Of a stretch of DNA of 50,495 nt, positions 40,543-49,097 are shown piece after piece. Positions within the stretch are counted from its first letter, which is position 1. Every line of letters starts with the position of its first letter. The notes under the pieces were generated by a model. It searched no databases and was not told the origin of the DNA. It saw only the letters and a program-made list of their open reading frames with translations. The DNA is taken from NCBI GenBank assembly GCA_040752635.1, contig JBFMGS010000011.1, forward strand, positions 1 through 50,495, read 5' to 3'. The position numbers and the translations under genes were made by a program. Source of the stretch: JBFMGS01 sp040752635 (GTDB taxonomy: Bacteria; Bacillota; SHA-98; UBA4971).

Positions 40543-41100
40543 CTACACTCTCTCGAGGTATTGGTCTGTACGGGTGTCAACCCTGATGACGTCGCCCACG
40601 TTTACGAAGAGCGGCACCTGCACTACCGCACCGGTCTCAAGAGTTGCGGGCTTGGAGCCGCCCGTGGCCGTATCTCCGCGAAGGCCTGGGTCGGTTTCGA
40701 CGACGGCAAGCTCCACAAAGTTGGGGAGCTCGACGCCGATGGGTTCGCCCTCGTACATTTGGACGCCGATGGTCATGTTCTCCTTGAGATATTTCTTGGC
40801 GTCCCCGAGCTTATCGTTGCTGAGTGTAAGTTGCTCGTAGGTTGAGGTGTCCATAAAGAAGTTCTCGTCGCCCGAGCTATAAAGGTATTGCATCTCCCGA
40901 TAATCTATGTGTGCTCTTGGGAGCTTCTCGCCCGCGCGGAACGTCCTTTCTATGACGGACCCGGTCTTTACGTTCTTGAGCCTGGAACGGACAAACGCAG
41001 AGCCCTTTCCCGGCTTAACGTGCATGAATTCCACCACGGTGTAGACTTCTCCATCGAGTTCAATGGTAAGGCCTGTGTGAAAGTCGTTCGTCGATATCAT
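40543..41100 (-). CDS. efp: Translation elongation factor P
   Basis: Rescues ribosomes stalled at polyproline. The 185-residue protein has the KOW-like domain with HVKPGKGSAFVR (K32 at the tip that is modified in many bacteria), two OB domains and the C-terminal VVQVPLFVNVGDVIRVDTRTDQYLERV. The frame is complete and of normal length. It follows the M24 peptidase by about 97 nt, as in B. subtilis (yqhT-efp), and precedes spoIIIA. Several proline-rich proteins in this window, such as the PilP-like one, are likely clients. Confidence 0.97.
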   Translation of the reverse strand: MISTNDFHTGLTIELDGEVYTVVEFMHVKPGKGSAFVRSRLKNVKTGSVIERTFRAGEKLPRAHIDYREMQYLYSSGDENFFMDTSTYEQLTLSNDKLGDAKKYLKENMTIGVQMYEGEPIGVELPNFVELAVVETDPGLRGDTATGGSKPATLETGAVVQVPLFVNVGDVIRVDTRTDQYLERV

Positions 41101-41197
41101 CAGAGCACCCCCGCTACTGCCGGATCAAATACCTCAAGTATTCCGCGCCAAATCTAGATTATCCTTCTGCCTCGGTAAATATCATGAACGCCTCCAC

Positions 41198-42277
41198 TTA
41201 GATCTCTATGAGCTCCTTTGGAGAACTGGTGAGGTTGCGGATGCCTGTCTCTTCGATTACAACCAGATCTTCGATGCGCACTCCGAAGGACCCCGGCACG
41301 TAAATACCGGGCTCGACGGTGACCACCATGCCGGGGGAAAGTTCCGTCGTTGAAGACGGGGCAAGACGCGGCTCTTCATGCACTGCGAGGCCGACACCGT
41401 GCCCCAGGCCGTGCCCGAACTTGTCGCCGTACCCGGCATCCTCGATTATCTTCTGCGCTATGGCGTGTGCCTCCTCACCCTTTAAGCCTACGGCTATGCC
41501 TTCGAGAGCCGCTTCCTGTGCGCGGAGGACTATCTCGTACACCTTGCGCTGTTCGGCCGTGGCCTTGCCCAGCGAGACGGTGCGAGTCATATCACCTCGA
41601 TAACCCTCTACGACCGCCCCCAGGTCCAGCACCACAAGCTCGCCTGCGGCGAGTTGCTTCCCCGAGGCTCCGGCGTGGGGCATGGCGCCCCGCGCGCCGG
41701 ACGCAACTATTACATCGAAGCCGACCCTCTCGGCGCCGTTCTTTCGCATGAACCATTCCAGCTCTAGCGCCAACTCGTTCTCAGTCATGCCGGGCTTGAT
41801 CACCTCGAGGATGTACGAAAAGGCCGCGTCGCCGAGAGCTTCCGCGCAACGGATCTTGTCTATCTCAAACTCGGCCTTAACCATGCGCAGTTTCTCGACG
41901 GCGCCTTCCACCGGGACGAGCCTGGTGCCTTCGAGGGCGGCTGCGAACGTCTCGTGTTGCTTGTACGTCAACACGTCTGACTCGAACCCGAGGTTTGCCA
42001 CGCCTATCTCCGCGACCACTTCCTTGAGCGTGTCCACCATCTTGACGCCGTGTTTGACGACGCGATACTCAGGCGCCTCGCCGGTTGCCTGCTCTATGTA
42101 CCTGAAATCCGTGAGGAGTATGGCGTGGCCCTGCGAGACGAGCGCCGCGCCTGATGATCCCGTAAAGCCGGTCATGTAGCGCCTGTTCTCGGGCCTCATT
42201 ATGAGCAGCGCATCGATCTCGTGTGCCTGGAACGACTCGCGGAGCTTGCATAGCCTGCCTGTTATCACATCCTGCAT
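41198..42277 (-). CDS. M24 metallopeptidase, Xaa-Pro type
   Basis: Creatinase-fold aminopeptidase of 359 residues, similar to YqhT/PepQ/PepP. The C-terminal domain shows the dinuclear metal site: two Asp in VVLDLGAVVEGYRGDMTRT, His in FGHGLGHGVGLAVHEEP, Glu in VTVEPGIY and Glu in VRIEDLVV. The N-terminal creatinase domain (about 1-125) is present. It probably cleaves X-Pro bonds in peptides; substrate preference is not readable. GGAGG lies 11 nt upstream. It precedes efp as in B. subtilis. Confidence 0.93.
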   Translation of the reverse strand: MQDVITGRLCKLRESFQAHEIDALLIMRPENRRYMTGFTGSSGAALVSQGHAILLTDFRYIEQATGEAPEYRVVKHGVKMVDTLKEVVAEIGVANLGFESDVLTYKQHETFAAALEGTRLVPVEGAVEKLRMVKAEFEIDKIRCAEALGDAAFSYILEVIKPGMTENELALELEWFMRKNGAERVGFDVIVASGARGAMPHAGASGKQLAAGELVVLDLGAVVEGYRGDMTRTVSLGKATAEQRKVYEIVLRAQEAALEGIAVGLKGEEAHAIAQKIIEDAGYGDKFGHGLGHGVGLAVHEEPRLAPSSTTELSPGMVVTVEPGIYVPGSFGVRIEDLVVIEETGIRNLTSSPKELIEI

Positions 42278-42320
42278 CCTCTAGCATGCCTCCCTCGACT
42301 AAAACCACTCTACGTCGTAC

Positions 42321-43619
42321 CTACGGCGTGCGTACCGGAGGCTCCGGCGGCTTCACGTGCCACCCGCCCTCTGGAGCCCCCGCCGGGTTTGCACCTGCAG
42401 GCTCGGCAACCAGGTCATCTACCGTCACTATACGGGGCGTCACAAAGATGACCATTTCTGTTTCCTTTGCTTCAAGCTTCCTGCTCCTGAAGAGCGCGCC
42501 AAGAATAGGAATATCGCCGAGGATAGGGAGCTTGAGCATGCTTTCCACCTCCTCGCGCTGCAGAAGCCCGGCGATGGCGAGGGTCTCGCCATCCCGCACG
42601 GTAGCCACAAGATCGGCCTCTCTCGTGCGCACGTGCGGGTAGCCCTGGGTCTGCTCTTTACCCAGGACCGACGACACCTCGGGGCGAAGACGCACCGTTA
42701 TGAGGCCGTTCCTGTTTACGCGCGGTGTGATGATGAGCTTGACCCCGGCCTCGATGAAGGAGACTGTCTGGCTTACATTGCCGCCGGAAGAGTTTGTGAT
42801 AAACACCGGGATTTTGTCACCTATAAATATCCGCGCCTCGGTGCCGTCCAGCGTAGTCGTGCTCGGACGGGCGAGCGTAGCGGCCTTCCCTGCGTCCTCC
42901 AGCATCTTGAGGAACGGTCCGACGGCGAGGGATAGACCCTGGAACACACCGCTTACAGGGTCCGTCCTTATGTATACTTTGCCAAAGCCGCCGTACTCAC
43001 CTGCCTCCTGCCAGTTGATCCCGAACTCATCCATAGCGTCCTTGGCGATCTCCTCGAGCCTCGCGTCGATGCGTACCATGGGTATGGCCACGTCCAGCTT
43101 TGCCACGACTTTTTCGGCCTCGGCCAGCTCCACCGGGGCGCCTGAGGCAATCACAGAGTTCGTACGCTCGTCCACCTGGAGCTTGTCAGGAGGAAGCACG
43201 AGGGCGAGCGCTTCCTTGATGTCCCGAGGAGAAGCGTAGTGGAGCTTGAACACCCGGGTCTCAACCTTGTCGAACCCTTCTTTGAAGCGTGCAGGAGCAG
43301 CCACTACGAGGGTATTCCCGACATACCTGTAGGCAAGGCCTGTTGCGCGCGTGACGAGTTCCACGGCGTCCCATACTGGAACTGCTTTGAGCGAGAGGGT
43401 GACTTCGCCTTTCACGGACGGGTCGGCGACGATGTTGACCCCTCCGAGTTCCGCGAGGATCCTGAGGACATCCCGCACGTCCGCGCCTTTTAGCTCTATA
43501 GTCACAGGCTGTCCGGGAGGCACCTGTCCCGAAGCCCATGGCGTGCCGAACGCAAGTGCCGACGACACGAGCACCATAGCCAACGCAATGTACCTGGCGG
43601 ACCGGATGTGCCAAGTCAT
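42321..43619 (-). CDS. pilQ: Type IV pilus secretin PilQ-like
   Basis: Secretin subunit that forms a multimeric gated channel, normally in an outer membrane. The 432-residue protein has a signal peptide (about 1-31), a short STN-like domain (ADVRDVLRILAELGGVNIV), an N1-type domain (VFKLHYASPRDIKEALALVL) and the C-terminal secretin core with the signature KLPILGDIPILGALFR followed by EMVIFVTPRIV. It is shorter than Gram-negative PilQ. It overlaps the PilP-like gene by 4 nt and ends the pil run. A secretin in a spore-forming Bacillota implies either a diderm envelope or a thick-wall adaptation. Confidence 0.93.
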   Translation of the reverse strand: MTWHIRSARYIALAMVLVSSALAFGTPWASGQVPPGQPVTIELKGADVRDVLRILAELGGVNIVADPSVKGEVTLSLKAVPVWDAVELVTRATGLAYRYVGNTLVVAAPARFKEGFDKVETRVFKLHYASPRDIKEALALVLPPDKLQVDERTNSVIASGAPVELAEAEKVVAKLDVAIPMVRIDARLEEIAKDAMDEFGINWQEAGEYGGFGKVYIRTDPVSGVFQGLSLAVGPFLKMLEDAGKAATLARPSTTTLDGTEARIFIGDKIPVFITNSSGGNVSQTVSFIEAGVKLIITPRVNRNGLITVRLRPEVSSVLGKEQTQGYPHVRTREADLVATVRDGETLAIAGLLQREEVESMLKLPILGDIPILGALFRSRKLEAKETEMVIFVTPRIVTVDDLVAEPAGANPAGAPEGGWHVKPPEPPVRTP

Positions 43620-45034
43620 CGTTTACCGCCTCCACCGAGTTCTATCACGAACTCCTCGCCTTGCTTTATCACCGTAATGGTCTTTCCCTGGATGGACTTG
43701 ACCATCATGCCATCGATCTCATCGCCCTGCCGCACTATTGAGCTCCCTGCAGGCGTCCTCACTATCGCGTAAGCCAGGTCGCCAGAGGATATCACGCCGG
43801 TCAGCAAGAGAAGCGGAGGGGTCACGAGCGGCTTTTGCACCTCTGGCTTCGGCATCTCTGCAGGAGGGGTTTTCACCGCCTTCTCGTCGGCAGGAGATTT
43901 CTGTTGAACCGGAGAAACCGGCTTTCCACTGACCTCGGGGCTTGTGGGTGACTGGGGTGGCTTTCCAGTCGCTCCGGAGGCTGACGGCTGCTGGGGCGAC
44001 TTTCCAGTAGTTCCGGGGGCTGAGGGCTGCTGGGGCGCCCCCCCGGCTGCCCCTGCGCCCGTAGCCTGTTGGGCGGGTTTGGCCACCACTTGAGCGCCGG
44101 CATTCTGCTGGGACGGCTTCCCAGCCTCGCCCGGGTCGGCGGCTTCCTGCGTCTTCTTGTCTTTCTCGTCGATTCCGTCCCTCTCGTCGGGGCTCTTGTG
44201 CTGCGGCGGGGGAGGGCTTCCCTGCGAGTCGGAAGTTTCCTTTGACCCCCCATCTGCTACCGGGCCTTGGCCGGTAGCCCCACCTGAACTCTGGAGATCG
44301 CTTGATCCACCCGAAGCCGCGCCGGTCCCCTGAACTCTACTAATGTCACCCGCCGTGACTTCGCCCTTGACTTCACCTGCTCTGACTACCCCGCTGACTA
44401 CCCCGCTGGCCTCAACGCCAGGAGCAACCCCCTCCTGTTTATCGTGAGGGGCAAGTCGCGCAATGGTGACCACGGGCACGCCTGCCCTGTCGGGTGGAGG
44501 GGCCTGCCCGGCTAAAGCGGGAGGCTCTCCCTCTGGCAAAGGCACTGCTGGCAAAGGTTCCACCCGGGCTAAGGCGGGCATGCTCGGAGGCTGCGAAGCG
44601 CTGGCCGCCGCAGCCAGGATCCGGCTGACCTCGTCCGGTCCCCGGCGATCATACCGCAGATGCTCCATTTCTAACTGCCCGGCGTATCGGCGTACAGCAG
44701 ACACGTCCGGCGCAAAGGGGTCGGCGTCTCCCTTCATCGAGAAACTGATGGCCTGCTCCTGCCGGACCGAACGGGCTGCGACCGGGAGGGGCATTTGAAG
44801 CTCACGCCACTTTAGCGACGCCGCTGTCTTCTCGGGAACCAGGGTCCTTGCCGGAGGGCGAGGTCCTCTGGGACCGGGCCGCCCTACCGCGCCGAAAACT
44901 GCAAACCCAACTGCTGCCGCAGCAACAACGACAAGGACGGCAAACCCAATCCCTGGCAGGCCTCTTCGGCGCGGAGTCCGCAGCGTGCGCGACCTCAATT
45001 CAATTAACTCATCGCCGATATTGAAAGGGCTCAC
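43616..45034 (-). CDS. PilP-like pilus protein with long low-complexity linker
   Basis: This 472-residue protein occupies the pilP position (between pilO and pilQ). It has one membrane helix (about 29-50), a long Pro/Gln/Gly/Ser-rich region (about 140-405) and a C-terminal domain (about 410-468) with GVISSGDLAYAIVRTPAGS, VRQGDEIDGMMV and KTITVIKQGEEFVIEL, the pattern of PilP/GspC-type domains that contact the secretin. Residues 331-375 contain imperfect 13-residue repeats (GTTGKSPQQPSAS, GATGKPPQSPTSP). PilP in Proteobacteria is a small lipoprotein of about 175 residues; this one is anchored by a helix and nearly three times longer, perhaps to span a thick wall. Homology to PilP is from position and the end domain only. 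Confidence 0.75.
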   Translation of the reverse strand: MSPFNIGDELIELRSRTLRTPRRRGLPGIGFAVLVVVAAAAVGFAVFGAVGRPGPRGPRPPARTLVPEKTAASLKWRELQMPLPVAARSVRQEQAISFSMKGDADPFAPDVSAVRRYAGQLEMEHLRYDRRGPDEVSRILAAAASASQPPSMPALARVEPLPAVPLPEGEPPALAGQAPPPDRAGVPVVTIARLAPHDKQEGVAPGVEASGVVSGVVRAGEVKGEVTAGDISRVQGTGAASGGSSDLQSSGGATGQGPVADGGSKETSDSQGSPPPPQHKSPDERDGIDEKDKKTQEAADPGEAGKPSQQNAGAQVVAKPAQQATGAGAAGGAPQQPSAPGTTGKSPQQPSASGATGKPPQSPTSPEVSGKPVSPVQQKSPADEKAVKTPPAEMPKPEVQKPLVTPPLLLLTGVISSGDLAYAIVRTPAGSSIVRQGDEIDGMMVKSIQGKTITVIKQGEEFVIELGGGGKR

Positions 45035-45603
45035 TCCCCCCTCCCCCCTTCCGGCATGACATACAAGATCACGGCAAGCGTGGCGTCGAGCACCGGGGCT
45101 CCGGCTGAAGCGCTCGCCCCGCGCGGCGCTGACAGGCGCAGCGTCTTCACGCTCATCGCTCTCCCCAATGATAGCAGGCCATTAACAAACGCTTTCACCT
45201 GGGTGTACGAGCCTGAGATGCCGATTACGACAGGTAGCTCACCGTACGGGCTCGCACCTGTCATGGAGCCCGCAGAAACAGAGACCACGGTTGCCCCAGA
45301 TGCGAACGAAGCGCTCTCCAGGTCTCTCAGGAAGTATGGCATGCCCTCCTCTTGCGTCACGGTAGACTCTAATTCCTCGAGAGCCTTTACTGTCTGCCCG
45401 TATTCTTCACGCAGGCTGGCGAGGGTTTCCGCCTTCTTGGGAAGCGACGCTATCTTCTGCCTGGTCACCCTCACACGCCGATTGAGATCCTCGGCCTCGC
45501 GAGACAGCGGCATAAATGCCTGCACGTACACTACGTATGCGGCAAGACCCAGCACAACGATGAGCAACACCACATACCCGAGGGCCCGCCTTCGAGGCGT
45601 CAT
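45031..45603 (-). CDS. pilO: Type IV pilus assembly protein PilO
   Basis: This 190-residue bitopic protein has a helix (about 8-28, GYVVLLIVVLGLAAYVVYVQ), a coiled coil (LNRRVRVTRQKIASLPKKAE onward) and a ferredoxin-like C-terminal domain. It pairs with PilN beneath the pilus platform. The ATG at 45603 overlaps the pilN stop (ATGA); the frame from 45627 adds eight unlikely residues. Length and order are normal. Confidence 0.88.
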   Translation of the reverse strand: MTPRRRALGYVVLLIVVLGLAAYVVYVQAFMPLSREAEDLNRRVRVTRQKIASLPKKAETLASLREEYGQTVKALEELESTVTQEEGMPYFLRDLESASFASGATVVSVSAGSMTGASPYGELPVVIGISGSYTQVKAFVNGLLSLGRAMSVKTLRLSAPRGASASAGAPVLDATLAVILYVMPEGGRGE

Positions 45604-46151
45604 GGCTGGCCACCCCCCGTGCGACACAGCACCGCCTCCGCCTGAAACGAGATGAAGTCTGCTTTGTCGGACTTTGTCGCTCGTAAGAGACTAACGTCCT
45701 CAAAAAGGTCTGAATTCTCTAGGGACATCAAGAACGCGGCAACATCCTGGAGTGAAGCAGCCTCACCCTCGATCCTGGCTTTCTCGTTGTCAGCAAGGGC
45801 GAACTGGACCAGCCACACTCTTGCAGGCATGAGTTGCGGCAACTCAGTCAGGATGTCCCGCGCAGGCAACCCGCTTTCAGTCTGTTTCCTGGCTTCAGCG
45901 AGTCTGGTAAGCATTTTCTCTTGGGTCTTGCGGGTGCCTTCTATGGCCCCGTCCAACCATGCGTACCTGGCAAGGTCTTTCTCTTCTATCTCGAGCGTGT
46001 GGCGCAGCTCTTTGACTTCCTCCACCTTGATCGTATACAGCAGGGACGCTGCAAACAGGAAAGCACACACGGCCGCCGTGGCCGTTACCCGGAGAATGCT
46101 GGTCTTTTGCGGCCTGGGCAAGTCCGACGGGAGCAAGTTGACGCCTTTCAA
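45600..46151 (-). CDS. pilN: Type IV pilus assembly protein PilN
   Basis: This 183-residue bitopic protein has the conserved N-terminal NLLP motif (GVNLLPSDL), which docks into PilM, then a helix (about 21-40), a coiled coil (VEEVKELRHTLEIEEKDLAR) and a C-terminal ferredoxin-like domain with VWLVQFALADNEKARIEGEA. It overlaps pilM and pilO by 4 nt each, indicating coupled synthesis of the PilMNO platform. Confidence 0.92.
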   Translation of the reverse strand: MKGVNLLPSDLPRPQKTSILRVTATAAVCAFLFAASLLYTIKVEEVKELRHTLEIEEKDLARYAWLDGAIEGTRKTQEKMLTRLAEARKQTESGLPARDILTELPQLMPARVWLVQFALADNEKARIEGEAASLQDVAAFLMSLENSDLFEDVSLLRATKSDKADFISFQAEAVLCRTGGGQP

Positions 46152-47287
46152 GCCGCCTCCACCCCCCGAAGCGCAAGCCCGATGGCGACCGACAGCGATG
46201 GCCCGTAGGTGCTGATGACTTCAGCAAGGCGGGACCCTGGCGCAAGGACGACATTCCTCATGGGGTCCCCCAACCTCACGGCTATGCCGAGACTATCCTG
46301 CAGGAACTCGGGAAGCCCGGCCAGCCTCGAGCCGCCTCCGGTAAGCGTAACACACGTGATACGGCTATCACCATTGCGCCTCGCCCTTGCCTGGGCGTTA
46401 CAGTAATCGATGGACCGCCTGATCTCAAGCGCCAGTTCCGACGCGACTTGCGATAGAGCGCGTCCGATCTGGACGTCGCTCGGAGAAACCTTCTCCCCTT
46501 GCTCGCCGCCAAACGTGTCTGCTACGGGCCGCGACAGCGACGCCTTGCGCTTGGCCATCTCCGCCCAGGAAGCATCGCCGCCCGTGGCCTCGGCAACGGC
46601 AGCGGTGAAATCGTTGCCCCCGATGCCTACCATGCGCGTGAACCTCAAGACCCCGTCCTCGGAGTACGCAATGTCCGTCGTTCCACCCCCGATGTCGGCA
46701 TAGAACCCGGCGCCGCCGGACTCACCGCGCCCAAAGACCCGGTCAAGCGTGATCGGCTGGATGTCGAGAGCGACCGGGTAGACCCCCGCCAGTTCCATAG
46801 TCTCAAGGTGGCTCCCGACGAGCTTCTTCGGTGCGGCAACGATCATGACCTCGACCTTGTCGCCGGATTCCGTTGCAGGACCTACCACCTGAAAGTCGAT
46901 GCTCGCATCCTTCGTCGGATACGGGATGTAGCTGCCTGCGTCCCACTTCACCGCCTGCGCGAGTTCCTCTTTCGGCATCCTGGGGAACACCGCGTGCCTC
47001 ACGACGACATCATCGCCGGCGATGGCCGCGTAGACTTCTCGGCTACGGATTCCCCCTTCACGCAAAGCCTCCTTCACCGCCGAGGCTGCTCTCGCAGGAT
47101 CCAGCACGCTGCCGTTAATGATCGTGCCTTCCGGCGTAGGGTGGACACCGACGCAGGTGATCTCCACCTTGTTCCCTGTCTTTCTCAATTCCACCGCTTT
47201 GATGAAGGTGGTCCCGATATCAAGCCCCGTAGCGCGCTTTGCGCCAGCAAACGGCAGAAGCGGGCTCAGAAGATCCCCTCCCCTCAC
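46148..47287 (-). CDS. pilM: Type IV pilus assembly protein PilM, actin-like ATPase fold
   Basis: Cytoplasmic actin-like protein that binds PilN and the pilus motors. The 379-residue protein has phosphate-1 loop TGLDIGTTFIKAVELRK, ADIGGGTTDIAYSEDGVL (phosphate 2) and LTGGGSRLAGLPEFLQ (adenosine motif). The GTG at 47287 overlaps the pilD stop (GTGA); the frame further upstream is a shadow of pilD. Length is normal. Confidence 0.94.
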   Translation of the reverse strand: MRGGDLLSPLLPFAGAKRATGLDIGTTFIKAVELRKTGNKVEITCVGVHPTPEGTIINGSVLDPARAASAVKEALREGGIRSREVYAAIAGDDVVVRHAVFPRMPKEELAQAVKWDAGSYIPYPTKDASIDFQVVGPATESGDKVEVMIVAAPKKLVGSHLETMELAGVYPVALDIQPITLDRVFGRGESGGAGFYADIGGGTTDIAYSEDGVLRFTRMVGIGGNDFTAAVAEATGGDASWAEMAKRKASLSRPVADTFGGEQGEKVSPSDVQIGRALSQVASELALEIRRSIDYCNAQARARRNGDSRITCVTLTGGGSRLAGLPEFLQDSLGIAVRLGDPMRNVVLAPGSRLAEVISTYGPSLSVAIGLALRGVEAA

Positions 47288-48042
47288 ACTCCAGGCAGGC
47301 CGAGCCAGGGAAATACGAGGCGCACGGCCCAGGTGCCCGATATGCACACGATAATAGTTCCGGCCGCGATGAACGGCGCAAACGGGATCTCGTCTTTCCT
47401 CGACTTGATGCCAAACGCCAGGAGAGCAACCCCGACCAGTGCGCCCACAAAACAGGCGATCATGAAGGACGCAAGACCGCCCCATAAACCGAGGAAACTC
47501 CCAACAAGCGCCATCAGCTTGACATCCCCGCCGCCCATTCCTCCTCGGCTTACCAAAACGATAAGGAACACCAGCCCGCCGCAGGCTAAGAGGCCCAGGA
47601 GGCGCATCGCCACTTCAGGCACACCCCCCGGTATCCCCGCGATCACACCCGCGACCATCCCGGGGAGAGTGAGCTTGTCGGGGATGACGCCGTGGTTCAA
47701 GTCGATGCCGGCCGCGACCACAACCAGGCTGGCCAGCAAGAGATAGCCGATGGTACCGGGCGTCGCGCCCCGGCTCGACACAATAAGGAGAAAGACAAGA
47801 CCCACCCCGGCCTCCACGGCAGGGTATAGAATTGATATCCCCTCACCGCAACCGCGACATCGGCCGCCCAGAATGAAGTATCCGACCACTGGCACGAGCT
47901 CGGCCGCTCCCAGCGTCCTGCCGCACTTCGGGCAGTGGGACGGCGGAGATAGGATGGATTCGCCTCGGGGCAGGCGATGTATGCAAAGGCCGAGAAAGCT
48001 CCCGACGACGGTTCCTGCGACAAAAACCAGCGCTATCGCCAA
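47284..48042 (-). CDS. pilD: Prepilin peptidase/N-methyltransferase
   Basis: Membrane aspartyl protease that cleaves prepilin leaders and methylates the new N-terminus. The 252-residue protein has a cytoplasmic zinc region with two CxxC pairs (CPKCGRTL and CRGCG), catalytic Asp motifs AGIDLNHGVIPD and GGGDVKLMA, and about eight hydrophobic segments. It acts on the two pilins encoded just upstream. The upstream gap of 123 nt holds an inverted repeat (separate entry). Confidence 0.95.
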   Translation of the reverse strand: MAIALVFVAGTVVGSFLGLCIHRLPRGESILSPPSHCPKCGRTLGAAELVPVVGYFILGGRCRGCGEGISILYPAVEAGVGLVFLLIVSSRGATPGTIGYLLLASLVVVAAGIDLNHGVIPDKLTLPGMVAGVIAGIPGGVPEVAMRLLGLLACGGLVFLIVLVSRGGMGGGDVKLMALVGSFLGLWGGLASFMIACFVGALVGVALLAFGIKSRKDEIPFAPFIAAGTIIVCISGTWAVRLVFPWLGLPGV

Positions 48043-48086
48043 AGAATCTCACCTTCCCGGCTCGTGCCCCGGCGGTCCCCTGCCAT

Positions 48087-48149
48087 GCGCCGGTCGCCCT
48101 ACCGCTGCCCCGGCGGCACGATCTTTTGAGGGCGTGCAGGGACCGGCGC
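48087..48149. repeat. 9-bp inverted repeat between pilin gene 1 and pilD
   Basis: GCGCCGGTC (48087-48095) and GACCGGCGC (48141-48149) are perfect inverted repeats with a 45-nt loop that itself contains short GC stems. It lies 16 nt after the downstream pilin stop and has no U-run, so it looks like an mRNA-stabilising or processing structure, not a terminator. Confidence 0.5.
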
Positions 48150-48165
48150 GATGCAGGATGTCAGC

Positions 48166-48528
48166 TCAGTGCTCGTGCGGCGTCACCGTTCCGGTATCGG
48201 GATCGTACACGTATGCCGCGTCAAACGGGCATGTCGGCACGGATCCGCTCTTGAAGTACTCCTCGAAACCCTCGACCTCAAGGCTCTCCGGGAACTCGCC
48301 GTTGTGGTCCGCCGCCCACGCCTGGGCCGCGGTCTCGATCATCCTCACGTTCTCCGCGCACGCCCTTGCTTTTGCGCTCCTGGTAAGCCTGGAAAAGCTC
48401 GGTACAGCAATGGCAGCGAGGATGGCTATGATGGCGAGGACTATGAGCATCTCTACTAGGGTAAAACCTCTCCTGTCAACCAGGACGCGCCGAACTCCCC
48501 GTCTGATTCTTCCAGCTACAGTCGCCAT
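48166..48528 (-). CDS. pilA: Type IV pilin (major-type), second copy
   Basis: This 120-residue prepilin has a 20-residue basic leader and the cleavage motif RRGFTLVEMLIVLAIIAIL (cut after Gly, mature protein begins Phe, Glu at +5). The C-terminal half (CAENVRMIETAAQAWAADHNG, ending TVTPHEH) contains two Cys that could form a disulfide. It is paralogous to the neighbouring pilin, and is processed by PilD, encoded next. Confidence 0.94.
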   Translation of the reverse strand: MATVAGRIRRGVRRVLVDRRGFTLVEMLIVLAIIAILAAIAVPSFSRLTRSAKARACAENVRMIETAAQAWAADHNGEFPESLEVEGFEEYFKSGSVPTCPFDAAYVYDPDTGTVTPHEH

Positions 48529-48570
48529 TCACGTTTGCCTCCTTTTATGATCTGTCGTGTCTGTCGCTCT

Positions 48571-48624
48571 CGTCACCATGACCCTGTTCTCCGGCGCCTT
48601 GCGGCGCCGGGTCGGAGCGTGACG
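48571..48624. repeat. Three-tier hairpin between the two pilin genes
   Basis: The inner stem CCGGCGCC (48591-48598) pairs with GGCGCCGG (48603-48610); as minus-strand RNA its loop is GCAA, a GNRA tetraloop. A middle stem (48580-48584 with 48609-48613) competes for the last inner pair. The outer stem CGTCAC (48571-48576) pairs with GTGACG (48619-48624). No U-run follows, so it is not an ordinary terminator. Confidence 0.65.
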
Positions 48625-48636
48625 ATTCTGCTCGCG

Positions 48637-48999
48637 CTAATGCTCAGAGCAGTATGGGCACGTCACGTTCCCCTCATCGTCAATCTCATATTCATCGCCG
48701 CGCACAGGGCACGTCACTTCCCCATCAAGGTAACCATTACTTACCAGCGTGTGGACATCTTCGGGATAAGAGCCGGTGTCCAGCCGATAAAGAACGGCCA
48801 CGCCTTCCAGCGTCTTGATGTTGGCCTCACACGCCTTCTTCTTTGCGCTCTCGGTGATCTTGGAGAAGCTCGGCACCGCGACGGCAGCAAGGATACCTAT
48901 GATGGCGATCACTATCAACAACTCCACGAGCGTGAAACCCCGACCGTCAATGATCACGCGGCGCACGGCCTTCCTTGAACCGACGAGCACCTCTACCAT
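48637..48999 (-). CDS. pilA: Type IV pilin (major-type), first copy
   Basis: This 120-residue prepilin has a 20-residue leader ending DGRGFTLVELLIVIAIIGIL, with Phe at the cleavage point and Glu at +5. It shares leader, helix and the KACEANIKTLEG segment pattern with the second pilin, so the two arose by duplication. The C-terminus (CPVRGDEYEIDDEG, then CPYC) has three Cys. It lies about 100 nt after pilC, and a strong hairpin follows it. Confidence 0.94.
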   Translation of the reverse strand: MVEVLVGSRKAVRRVIIDGRGFTLVELLIVIAIIGILAAVAVPSFSKITESAKKKACEANIKTLEGVAVLYRLDTGSYPEDVHTLVSNGYLDGEVTCPVRGDEYEIDDEGNVTCPYCSEH

Positions 49000-49097
49000 C
49001 GCACTTTCACCTCCCTCCGACGGCGAAGCGGTTCCTTACTTGTTTACGCGCCTGTTCGAGCGGCACCCCCGAGTGCCGCCCTCGCGAGGGCCGAGGT

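Noticed and set aside
46499..47746. Long plus-strand ORF (415 codons) opposite pilM and pilD
   Set aside because: It runs antisense across two well-supported genes and has no domain pattern.
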